Shown: positions 7,841 through 15,603 of the stretch, in pieces
How positions within the stretch are numbered: the stretch's first letter is position 1
Layout of the letters: each line of letters begins with the position of its first letter
Assembly: GCF_001435295.1 (NCBI RefSeq)
Contig: NZ_CM003594.1
Coordinates: 2,562,574-2,626,573 of the forward strand
Origin: Psychrobacter sp. P11F6
GTDB lineage: Bacteria > Pseudomonadota > Gammaproteobacteria > Pseudomonadales > Moraxellaceae
Direction: 5' to 3'
DNA length: 64,000 nucleotides
Made by a program: the position numbers and the translations under genes
Notes under the pieces: generated by a model
What the model was told of the DNA's origin: nothing
Databases searched by the model: none
Seen by the model: the letters and a program-made list of their open reading frames with translations, nothing else

Positions 7841-8383
7841 TCAATGCACCACTGGCGTACCTTCTGTACTAAATGCAAAGCCTTTATTGCTAAAATTACC
7901 GATCATCACCGCCTCAATGACAGGCTTGACCGTCTCGTCTATCCCTTCGACTTCGATGATAAAGTTGGCGCCCGATCCGCCTTTATCCTCTTCTTTTTCG
8001 ACGATATAATTGAGCGTAGCCATTGCTGGAAGCTCAATCGGTTTGTTTAAATAGGATTTTATAAAGGTTCCATCAGTGCCATAGTAGTCAATTTTATTGA
8101 TATACAGTGATTTTTTTAGCGTGGTATTGCGTACACTCAAAGTCGCTGATAGCAAGACTTTACGATTGTCTCTATCGGTATAAATGTCAGAATAAATGGG
8201 CACATAAAAGGTTTGTTTATAGGCAAACTGGCTACGATCAACCGCTGTTGTCATCTCCAGCTCTTGAATGGGGTCTTGATGTTTTTCTGAATACAACACG
8301 TTCGGGTCTTGCGGCGTCTGGTCACAGCCTGACAACAATGCCAACGTCGCAAGCAACAAGACGGATATAGTGCGCTTACTCAT
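7841..8383 (-). CDS. DUF3124 lipoprotein
   Basis: A 180-residue lipoprotein: a short positively charged start, a hydrophobic stretch and the lipobox LLSGC with Cys20. The mature part shows the DUF3124 pattern, including TFYVPIYSDIYT near 62-73, LSATLSVRNT and a mid-region IDYYGTDG. This is an uncharacterised periplasmic domain of beta character. It is upstream of the thioesterase on the same strand, with overlap or a 29-base gap depending on that start. No function can be assigned. Confidence 0.78.
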   Translation of the reverse strand: MSKRTISVLLLATLALLSGCDQTPQDPNVLYSEKHQDPIQELEMTTAVDRSQFAYKQTFYVPIYSDIYTDRDNRKVLLSATLSVRNTTLKKSLYINKIDYYGTDGTFIKSYLNKPIELPAMATLNYIVEKEEDKGGSGANFIIEVEGIDETVKPVIEAVMIGNFSNKGFAFSTEGTPVVH

Positions 8384-8426
8384 AAGTTTCCCCTTTGCCT
8401 TTTCATGTCACGGCTGTTGCAAATGT

Positions 8427-9128
8427 TTATTTGATTTTTACACCGACACTACGCAGAAACTCGTTGATATGCTTGTTAGCACCGTAGATGACCAATACGT
8501 CTTTATCTTGCAATACTTGCTCAGGCGCCGCCAAACCTTTAATACTAGGCTTACTTTGCGTACGACCAAAGCTGTCTTCATAATACTCATAGCGCAGGGT
8601 ACTAAGCAATCGAATATTGAACTTTTGCTCCAATTGCAAGTCATCAACAGTCTGACCAATCAACGACTTGGGAATGCTAATCTCTACCATACTGAAATGA
8701 TCACTCAGCTCAAACGAGTCGACGAAATAACGTAGCGACAGCCGTTTGGCCCAGCGATTGGCCGCCTCTTTTTCAGGATGAATAAGGTCGTCCACACCGA
8801 TAGCTTGCAACACTTTTTCGTGCAGTGGATTGATACTGCGACTGATCAAACGTTTTGCTTTTAGGGTTTTAAATAATGCCGTCGCCATGACGTTTGCGCC
8901 TTGGTCTTCACCGATTGCGACAATAACGATATCGGTGTCGACAATCGGTAAACCATTGACGGTATATTCATCCGTGGCATCCATACAGATGGTATGAGAG
9001 ATGACTTCCTTATATGCCTCAACCTTTTGCATGCTACTGTCAATGGCAATCACTTCGTGCCCCTGACGGGTCAACGCCATGCCTAGCGATGAGCCAAAGT
9101 TCCCTAACCCTACGATGATATATTTCAT
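8427..9128 (-). CDS. KtrA/TrkA-type regulatory subunit of potassium uptake
   Basis: A 233-residue cytoplasmic RCK protein. The N-terminal Rossmann domain begins YIIVGLGNFGSSLGMAL, with GxGxxG at 7-12 and the acidic end of beta2 at Asp30, the nucleotide-binding pattern of KtrA. A TrkA-C domain occupies about 135-225. It gates the membrane subunit encoded just upstream at 9186-10946 (57-base gap, same strand). The single RCK_N and RCK_C unit fits KtrA rather than the duplicated TrkA of enterobacteria. Confidence 0.88.
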   Translation of the reverse strand: MKYIIVGLGNFGSSLGMALTRQGHEVIAIDSSMQKVEAYKEVISHTICMDATDEYTVNGLPIVDTDIVIVAIGEDQGANVMATALFKTLKAKRLISRSINPLHEKVLQAIGVDDLIHPEKEAANRWAKRLSLRYFVDSFELSDHFSMVEISIPKSLIGQTVDDLQLEQKFNIRLLSTLRYEYYEDSFGRTQSKPSIKGLAAPEQVLQDKDVLVIYGANKHINEFLRSVGVKIK

Positions 9129-9185
9129 AACCTTATTAACCTTTTTCAGTATTTTTTAATGATGAAATGGCTTATTTACGACCAT

Positions 9186-10946
9186 TTAATTGATCGTGAT
9201 TTCTTCAGTTGGATAGCGATAATTGCGCTGGCGTCTATTTTTAAGTAGGGCAATAAAGATGGTCAACATGCTGACGCGCCCAACAAACATAATGACAGAT
9301 ACCACCATTTTGCTAAAATCTGATAACTCTGTCGTCAAATTCAGACTTAATCCCACCGTGCTGTAAGCTGAAAAACACTCAAAAACCACCTTGATTAAAT
9401 CAAGCTCTGGTTGATCATAGCTGATGAGCGTCACCCCCATACCGATGACCAATAAAGACAGCCACATAATAGAAAATGCACGGCGAATTGAGATGTCAGC
9501 AATCTGCCGCTTAAAGACCTCAACATTGGTCTGACCACGTGCCAAACTCAAAGTATTTAACAGTGCAATCGCAAACGTACTGGTTTTGATACCACCGCCC
9601 GTCGAGTTTGGCGAGGCACCAATCCACATCAAAAATATCGTCAACATAATCGTGGGAAACGCGAGTTCACCCATGTCGATGGTATTAAATCCTGCGGTTC
9701 GCGGCGTGGCAGCAGTAAACAGCCCTGTGACAAGCTTACCGAAAAAACTGCGATGGTCTGCCAGCACATTATTATATTCAAATATCATCACACCGATGAG
9801 ACCTACCAGCAATAAAGCGCCCGTCGTAATCAAGGTTATGCGGCTATTAATATTGAGCAACCATGGTCGATAAATATAACGCTGATCATGGCGATATATC
9901 AGGCGCTCGGCACGATCACGCAAATAACGCAGCACATTGACCACAATGACAAAACCCATGCCACCAAAGATAAAGGTCGTAGCGATAATCAGTTGTAATG
10001 GATAATTAAAACGTAGCGCGTCATCATACATGCCAGCGCTAAATGTAGAAAATCCAGCATTACAGAACGCAGAAATCGCATGGAAAACAGAGAAGAATAA
10101 CTGCTCAGACCAATCCATATCTGGTATGTCATAAATACTGATATAAATGAGTGCCGCAGCCACTGCCTCAACGGCAAATGTCACATATAGGATGGATTTG
10201 AGGGTCGATACCACATCACCCATGCCGCGCATGTAAGACATCTCACTGATGCTCGCTTGCGTCTCATAACTGACACCGCCCTTAAAGAAATAACTAAAAT
10301 ACGTCACAAAAGTCAAAATACCCAAGCCGCCGATCTGTATCAGCCCCATGATAATGACTTGCCCAAAAGTTGTGAAATAAGTCGCCGTATCTACCACGAT
10401 GAGACCAGTCACACAGACAGCACTGGTCGCGGTAAAGAGCGCATCCATGAAAGACAGCGGCTGCGTCGTTGCATTGGGCATCATCAGTAGCAATGCCCCG
10501 ACCAATACTAATGACAGGAAGCTTAAGATAAAAAACTGTGCAGGGTTTAGAAAGGTACGATTGAGATTAAAATCGTGGTCAGATATTTCACGAATAAAGG
10601 TCACAAAGACGGCAATTTTGATGGCAACAAAGCCATCAACAGCGACCGACATCCCAGAGCGCACCAAATCAGTGAAATGCGCTACCAGTAAAATGACAAT
10701 CGCGATACTGGTCAGTAAGTCAAAGACCGCGACTTTATTTAGAGTCAGCGGCTTTTTGCTATAGAGGTAACGCCCTGCCGTCACAACAAAGCCTAAAAAG
10801 ATAATCGCCAGATAAAAAATATGGAAAACCTGTTGTAACCACATCGGCAGCGTGAAACCACTGTCTAATAAAGCAATGGCTACGCCGATAATACTAATAA
10901 CAATCGTGACATTATTTAACAATCGATAACGCTTGGCTGCATGCAT
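9186..10946 (-). CDS. KtrB/TrkH-type potassium channel-like transporter subunit
   Basis: A 586-residue membrane protein. Two or three extra helices at the N-terminus precede the four M1-P-M2 repeats of the Trk/Ktr/HKT superfamily. The selectivity-filter loops are visible in order: TSAVCVTGLIV, SAFCNAGFSTF, TPRTAGFNTID and SAYSTVGLSL, each with its conserved Gly. It forms an ion-conducting dimer controlled by the KtrA-like ring encoded downstream. Potassium uptake goes with osmotic adaptation, which matches the betaine cluster at 15.6-22.3 kb. The N-terminal extension of roughly 130 residues is longer than in minimal KtrB. Confidence 0.9.
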   Translation of the reverse strand: MHAAKRYRLLNNVTIVISIIGVAIALLDSGFTLPMWLQQVFHIFYLAIIFLGFVVTAGRYLYSKKPLTLNKVAVFDLLTSIAIVILLVAHFTDLVRSGMSVAVDGFVAIKIAVFVTFIREISDHDFNLNRTFLNPAQFFILSFLSLVLVGALLLMMPNATTQPLSFMDALFTATSAVCVTGLIVVDTATYFTTFGQVIIMGLIQIGGLGILTFVTYFSYFFKGGVSYETQASISEMSYMRGMGDVVSTLKSILYVTFAVEAVAAALIYISIYDIPDMDWSEQLFFSVFHAISAFCNAGFSTFSAGMYDDALRFNYPLQLIIATTFIFGGMGFVIVVNVLRYLRDRAERLIYRHDQRYIYRPWLLNINSRITLITTGALLLVGLIGVMIFEYNNVLADHRSFFGKLVTGLFTAATPRTAGFNTIDMGELAFPTIMLTIFLMWIGASPNSTGGGIKTSTFAIALLNTLSLARGQTNVEVFKRQIADISIRRAFSIMWLSLLVIGMGVTLISYDQPELDLIKVVFECFSAYSTVGLSLNLTTELSDFSKMVVSVIMFVGRVSMLTIFIALLKNRRQRNYRYPTEEITIN

Positions 10947-11319
10947 CGCCCTAATCCATGATAGGAATAACCACGATATTTATACTCCTTTTTTGTGTTA
11001 CTCACAAAAACTGATTTGAGATAATCGTAACCAATTATGATGCCCTATTGAACACTCATACCTAGCCATGCTGATTGCTAAAATGGCTGTAGATAAATTA
11101 TAGATTGGCAGTAACGGTAATATTTACGTTTTAACGAGGTTTTGTGAGGTTGGATTAGATAAAAAATGATCACTGTGAGGGTCGCATAGTGGCATTTCTA
11201 TATAGTGACATTTTTCCATGGCTACATTTTTGGATAGTTGCAGTGCAAACATATGCCCTAGTAAGTTCATTAGTTTATAGGTTGGCGTATTTATGAGCGC
11301 TATATCCTAATAATCATCT
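10947..11319. other. Intergenic, no gene seen
   Basis: This 373-base gap carries the ktrB promoter region and the end of the EamA gene. No credible open frame, RNA gene or strong hairpin was seen. A loose direct repetition of TAGTGRCATTT-like words occurs around 11185-11240 and looks incidental. Confidence 0.5.
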
Positions 11320-12264
11320 TTACGTAGTTTCTGTCGATGTGGTCGCCATTTTCACCCCGCCCCATGTCACCAAACCAACGCCCAGTGCGATCAATGAAGC
11401 ACCCAAAAACAGCCCTTCTGGCGGCATCTCACCCTGCAAAAAAATAGCCACTGGCACACCGACAACTGCGCCGACCGAGCCTAATAAACTTAATAAAACA
11501 GGACCGCCGGTTTTTTGTAATAAAAACAACAATAAGAATTGACCCGCAAATACGGCGGCTTGTATGCCAATCAAACCTAGCGGCAACCAGTCTAGCGGCA
11601 TTTTGACTGAAAAATTAGGCAATACACTGAATGACAGCAGCAACAGCGACGCCGCGATTAGCATACCTGGCGCGAGTGCGCTAGGTGATGCCTTATCAGG
11701 CCAGCGTAAGGTGCGATATATATTACCAATAGCCAGTAATACTGGCCCGCAAAGCGCGATCAAAATCCAAAAAGTACTGGCGTCTGGCGTCGAAAACTTA
11801 CGCGCTGCCAATACTCCTGCGCCAAGAAGCGCCGCGGCCACACCCAAAGCACGGACGATATTAAATCGCTCCATCCGCAGTGCCAATGCACCAAGATAAG
11901 TCAACAATGGTGGAAGCGAGATAATGAGCGCGACGAAACCTGCACCCACATGTGGGATAGCTGAAAACAGTAGTAAATTAGAACCTGCAACACTGATGAG
12001 CGCGGCCACAAAATAGTATTCAAAGCTACGCGCATTTAAGGGAGGTAATTCGTGCCGTATGAAGGCAATGATCAATAAAATAGCAGCAGCGCCCGTGATG
12101 GACCAAAAGAGAAATGCCAGTGGTGTAATATCTATCTCACCAGCATATTTTGCCAAATTGGTAGAAATACCAATCAGACCTCCTCCGCCTAACAAGCAGG
12201 CAAAAGGGATGAGCCATGTGCTGGTGTTGCGAGAAGCTTGCTGTTCTAAAGACTCACTCATCAA
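11320..12264 (-). CDS. EamA/DMT-family transporter
   Basis: A 314-residue protein with ten predicted membrane helices arranged as two five-helix EamA repeats, the pattern of drug/metabolite transporters (RhaT/YdcZ-like exporters). The first repeat opens with CLLGGGGLIGISTNLAK, and the second ends in ASLIALGVGLVTWGGV. The substrate is unknown. Its start overlaps the end of the broken amine oxidase frame by 11 bases, so the two form one transcription unit. This hints at an amine or amino-acid-derived substrate, but that is only context. Confidence 0.82.
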   Translation of the reverse strand: MMSESLEQQASRNTSTWLIPFACLLGGGGLIGISTNLAKYAGEIDITPLAFLFWSITGAAAILLIIAFIRHELPPLNARSFEYYFVAALISVAGSNLLLFSAIPHVGAGFVALIISLPPLLTYLGALALRMERFNIVRALGVAAALLGAGVLAARKFSTPDASTFWILIALCGPVLLAIGNIYRTLRWPDKASPSALAPGMLIAASLLLLSFSVLPNFSVKMPLDWLPLGLIGIQAAVFAGQFLLLFLLQKTGGPVLLSLLGSVGAVVGVPVAIFLQGEMPPEGLFLGASLIALGVGLVTWGGVKMATTSTETT

Positions 12265-13439
12265 CTATCCTATTGGATGGTAACGCTGATGACGATAGCT
12301 CATCAGACAAACCTAAATCTAAACCCTGTACCGCCTTATGTGCTGCGTCGATAGCACCAGCAATATAACCAGGGAATGACTCTGACCATTCACTAGCGCT
12401 GCCCGTTAGGCAGTCTTGCCATACCCCTGTGTTTGGCTTAGCGTTCGGTGCGACAGCATGTTGACCTGAGCCAATGGCATCAGCAGGCGTCGCGGTTAAT
12501 GAATCTTGCGCCCAGTCTTTCAGATATTCAGCCGTTGGCGTCTCTGCCTGTGCGCCAAATAAACGTACCAACTGCGCGCGGCAATGGGCTTTTAGCTCTG
12601 TTTCTGAGGACGTGAGCAGGAACGCCAAAGAAGCCAAATAATGCACCATTGCCCTCTACCAAGGACGCATCATGAATCTCAGTAAGTGGCCCTACTGCAC
12701 TGCGCGCTGAACCCGATAGTCCTTGATTGCGCCAAAAGGGCGACTCATAAACCGCCACATATTTGGCATGTGGCGCCATCCATGTCGCGGTCTCTTGCCA
12801 CTCTGCCAACAAATCCTGCGGTAAAGCTGGCTCGAATAGAAGATTAGCCACAGCCAAACGAGGCGGTAGCGCAAGGAGCACATGCTGCGCGTGATAAGTA
12901 GTTATTTGACCAGCTGTCATCTGTTCAGCGCTGCTCTCGCTCTCTATGTTGATACAGCGCTCAGTCTTGATCACACACTTTACGATTTGCCCTGTGATCA
13001 TGCGCGTAGGATTTAAGCGCGCATACAGAGCATCAATGAGCGCTGCCATACCACCGACGAGGCGCATAGACGGTGGCGAGCTTTGATAGCCTTGGGTACG
13101 GATAGGTAACTGATTGGCAGCACGTTCAACCATCATGTCGCCGTCCTCGAACTGCGCAAAACGTGGTAAATCTAATGCCTCGATAAGACTGCTCAACTGC
13201 GGCTGATACTCTGGCCAAAACCACGATGGCCCTAAGTCGAAGCCATCGTTTGATTTTTCATTATCGACACTTTGACTACTAGCATTCTGATCTACTGATG
13301 ATTTCGCAACAGCGATGCGCCCACCCAATCTATCACGCGCCTCAAGCAATATATAATCGATGCCTCGTTGCTCTAATAAAAATGCTGCATATAAGCCACT
13401 CAAACCACCACCGATAATTGCAATAGGTAGGTTTTGCAT
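12254..13439 (-). pseudogene. Flavin amine oxidase, frameshifted
   Basis: Two frames make one protein of about 395 residues. The N-terminal frame (13439 to about 12610) starts with the FAD dinucleotide fold IAIIGGGLSGLYAAFLLEQ and has ARDRLGGR near residue 37. Homology continues to LFGFFGVPA, after which this frame turns to unrelated sequence. The +1 frame takes over at about 12600 with ETELKAHCRAQLVRLFG and runs to 12254 with the flavin-binding end (ASEWSESFPGYIAGAI). A one-base insertion or two-base deletion between 12595 and 12615 explains this. No long homopolymer lies there. It could be true decay or a sequencing error. Confidence 0.78.
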
Positions 13440-13481
13440 AACAAATCATTCCTGCTTAGTTGAAGCTATTCAGTATCGAAG

Positions 13482-13904
13482 TTATTCAGCCAACAACTTG
13501 GTAAGCAGCTCGTCTATCTCAACCTTAAACTCTTTATCTTCAATCTTATTAGCCGTAATTTTAGCATTCTGTAGATTTAGAATAGCCGCATCCTTTTCAC
13601 CCATTTCGATCTCTAGAACCGCCATAGAAAAGGCAATCGATGACATGTGGTCTTTTGAATTAATCGCAGTCGCTTTGGCTAAGGCCTTGTCATAAATAAC
13701 TAAGGCTTCGTCTAAATCTTCGGTAAAGTCAGCCAATGTTTCCCACTGTTCTGGATGGTCTTTATCGGTATTTTCATTATCATTACAAATGGCTTCTAAT
13801 TCAGCATAAAACCCATCAAATGCTGCTTGATTGCCTATACGATCAGCTTCCAATAACTCTTCAGCTAAGGTATAAATTGCTTTATAAATTTTGGTATTAA
13901 TCAT
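13482..13904 (-). CDS. Small acidic TPR-like protein
   Basis: A 140-residue cytoplasmic protein without signal peptide or membrane segment, strongly acidic and helical. Residues about 60-135 show a TPR-like cadence (LDEALVIYDKALAKATAI, then MAVLEIEMGEKDAAILNLQNA), suggesting one or two helix-turn-helix repeats for protein binding. I do not recognise a named family. It lies 42 bases upstream of the amine oxidase on the same strand and may share its promoter. Confidence 0.6.
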   Translation of the reverse strand: MINTKIYKAIYTLAEELLEADRIGNQAAFDGFYAELEAICNDNENTDKDHPEQWETLADFTEDLDEALVIYDKALAKATAINSKDHMSSIAFSMAVLEIEMGEKDAAILNLQNAKITANKIEDKEFKVEIDELLTKLLAE

Positions 13905-14037
13905 TGCTCATAACCTTTTATGAATTAGGATCTATGGTACTTGTTTTTCAGCCAAGAGTACTTGGCGAATATTACTTGGTAAACAGTGCTTAGCTGGGAT
14001 TATAACGCAATTCCACTAGCCAAAATGACTGACACAA

Positions 14038-14072
14038 AAAAAGGATGCGATAGTCGATATCACACCCTTTTT
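14038..14072 (-). terminator. Intrinsic terminator after the DsrE-like lipoprotein gene
   Basis: An interrupted stem (AAAAAGG.TG.GATA paired with TATC.CA.CCTTTTT, five-base loop) lies 33 bases beyond the stop at 14105, with U-runs on both strands. Confidence 0.55.
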
Positions 14073-14104
14073 ATTCATCAAACTACTAATTATTTTTTAT
14101 CTGC

Positions 14105-14590
14105 CTAAAAGCTCATTATCTTGGTGGTTTGATCGACCATTAGCGCCCCGATATCAGCAGGATCAGCAGCACTCACGCCGTCAATCAGTGCCGACTGGTC
14201 AATACCCTTACCCGGTAGATAAAGTGCACAAACCTCAACCTTGGTATTGGTATTTTTCATGACCATTTGCATCAAACCCTGTGGGCTCATATTTTTAGGC
14301 GGTTGTGCTGTGGTCACACTTTTTGGCGCATCACGGAGTGCCATATCACCGGCTGGACCGCAGAGCAATACTCGAGTATTGGCACCTTGCTGCGCGGATT
14401 GCATGGTCAGTACCATCGACATCAGCTGCACTTGAGCATCCTCTGATGTCACATTTATCAACACCGATGGCGTCGGTTTTTTATTCTCTGGAATGACGTC
14501 ACTCTTTTGTGACATAGCATTGGTCGCTGTACAGCCAACCATCAGTGAGGCGGCGCTTATAGCAAGTGCAGTAGCAACTATCCGTTTCAT
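14105..14590 (-). CDS. DsrE-like putative lipoprotein
   Basis: A 161-residue protein with a lipoprotein signal (ALAISAASLMVGC, Cys about residue 20) followed by a low-complexity linker and a DsrE/DsrF-like alpha-beta domain: VLINVTSEDAQVQLMSMVL at the first strand and helix, RVLLCGPAGDMAL in the middle, VEVCALYLPG later. DsrE proteins usually act in cytosolic sulfur relay; a membrane-anchored periplasmic form is less common, and its role is unknown. A Cys is kept in LLCGPA and in EVCALY. I chose the start at 14590 because GGAG lies six bases before it; ATGs at 14593 and 14602 are also in frame. A VNTR lies 89 bases upstream. Confidence 0.65.
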   Translation of the reverse strand: MKRIVATALAISAASLMVGCTATNAMSQKSDVIPENKKPTPSVLINVTSEDAQVQLMSMVLTMQSAQQGANTRVLLCGPAGDMALRDAPKSVTTAQPPKNMSPQGLMQMVMKNTNTKVEVCALYLPGKGIDQSALIDGVSAADPADIGALMVDQTTKIMSF

Positions 14591-14678
14591 CATCTTCTCC
14601 ATTTATCAACAATCATTAAAATCATCGTTATTAAATTATACACTAAAATATATTAATAAAAGGTATAATGTTATTTAT

Positions 14679-14869
14679 GATAAGAAAATTATGATAAGAA
14701 AATTATGATAAGAAAATTATGATAAGAAAATTATGATAAGAAAATTATGATAAGAAAATTATGATAAGAAAATTATGATAAGAAAATTATGATAAGAAAA
14801 TTATGATAAGAAAATTATGATAAGAAAATTATGATAAGAAAGTTATGATAAGAAAGTTATGATAAGAAA
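14679..14869. repeat. 14-bp tandem repeat, 13.6 copies
   Basis: The unit GATAAGAAAATTAT occurs head to tail 13 times from 14679 to 14860, followed by a partial GATAAGAAA. The first eleven full units are identical; the last two carry A to G at the tenth base. The array sits between the YgjP-like gene and the 5' side of the DsrE-like lipoprotein gene. Such perfect low-complexity arrays change length by slippage. Confidence 0.95.
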
Positions 14870-14879
14870 TACAATCTGT

Positions 14880-14896
14880 GGCGTGTCCTCATTTTG
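14880..14896. repeat. Fragment of a 170-bp MITE end
   Basis: GGCGTGTCCTCATTTT repeats the left terminus of the MITEs at 22984 and 48753, with no matching right end nearby. It abuts the tandem repeat array. This is too short to be more than a likely relic. Confidence 0.45.
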
Positions 14897-14921
14897 AGAA
14901 GAAAAGAATACAGCACTGCGA

Positions 14922-15413
14922 TCAACTCATTTCGCGCCAGTGCAACCACAACCGCGTATCAAGCTCAAACTGATGATACTCAGGCTCCATATGGCAGCAT
15001 AATTGATAAAACGCTTTGTTGTGCTCATACTCTTTAAAATGCGCCAATTCATGCACGACAATCATGCGCAAAAACTCAGGCGGCGCTTCTTGAAACAAGC
15101 TGGCTACCGTAATGCTGTTATGCGATTTGAGCTTGCTGCCCTGTATGCGAGACTGGGTGGTATGAATACCTAGCGCATGTTTGAGAACCGTTAATTTACT
15201 GCTATAGCTAACATTCGATAGCTGTCCCACTTTACGCATATATTGGTTTTTTATCTCATTGATATACTGATAAAGCGCCTTATCACTTTTTATTTGGTGC
15301 TGAGTGGGATACTTTTTTTCTAGATATGCGCCCAATTTACCATCGCTAATCAGCAATGCCGCTTGGGTCTGAACTTGCTCAGAATAATGAGCGATGTACT
15401 TTAATGTGGTCAC
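14922..15413 (-). CDS. YgjP/DUF45-type zinc metallopeptidase
   Basis: A 163-residue cytoplasmic protein with the metzincin-like motif HELAHFKEYEH near 121-131, followed by FY at a fixed distance: the HExxH-x4-H arrangement of the YgjP-like metallopeptidase domain (DUF45). An LTVLKHALGIHTTQSRIQGS stretch precedes it, where the family has its W/S-rich strand. The Glu in HELAH is the presumed catalytic base. At 163 residues it is shorter than the 230-residue E. coli YgjP, lacking much of the N-terminal part. The substrate is unknown. Confidence 0.75.
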   Translation of the reverse strand: MTTLKYIAHYSEQVQTQAALLISDGKLGAYLEKKYPTQHQIKSDKALYQYINEIKNQYMRKVGQLSNVSYSSKLTVLKHALGIHTTQSRIQGSKLKSHNSITVASLFQEAPPEFLRMIVVHELAHFKEYEHNKAFYQLCCHMEPEYHQFELDTRLWLHWREMS

Positions 15414-15507
15414 AAACTTATCCTTTGCTAATATTTCGAAACTGATAATCCGAAACGTATCTTTATATATTTTACCCTATATCTACTTATTTTATTTTTC
15501 ATAAAAT

Positions 15508-15539
15508 AACCCCATAAGCTGCATTCAACTTATGGGGTT
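15508..15539 (-). terminator. Terminator of betT
   Basis: A perfect eleven-pair stem (AACCCCATAAG with CTTATGGGGTT) and ten-base loop sits 65 bases beyond the betT stop, followed on the minus strand by ATTTTATG. It separates betT from the metallopeptidase gene. Confidence 0.7.
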
Positions 15540-15603
15540 GTTTGTTACGATGTTTTTACTTAAGTGTTTTTACTTCAATATTCAGGACGTGTTGATAAAT
15601 CAA

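Noticed and set aside
9586..10764. Plus-strand open frames opposite the KtrB-like gene
   Set aside because: They are antisense shadows of a well-supported membrane protein, lack ribosome sites and show no domain.
12254..13439. Two separate genes or programmed frameshifting
   Set aside because: The short downstream frame has no independent domain and no slippery run is visible at the junction; one broken amine oxidase explains both pieces better.
14679..14869. A CRISPR array
   Set aside because: Units are 14 bases with no spacers between them; this is a plain tandem repeat.
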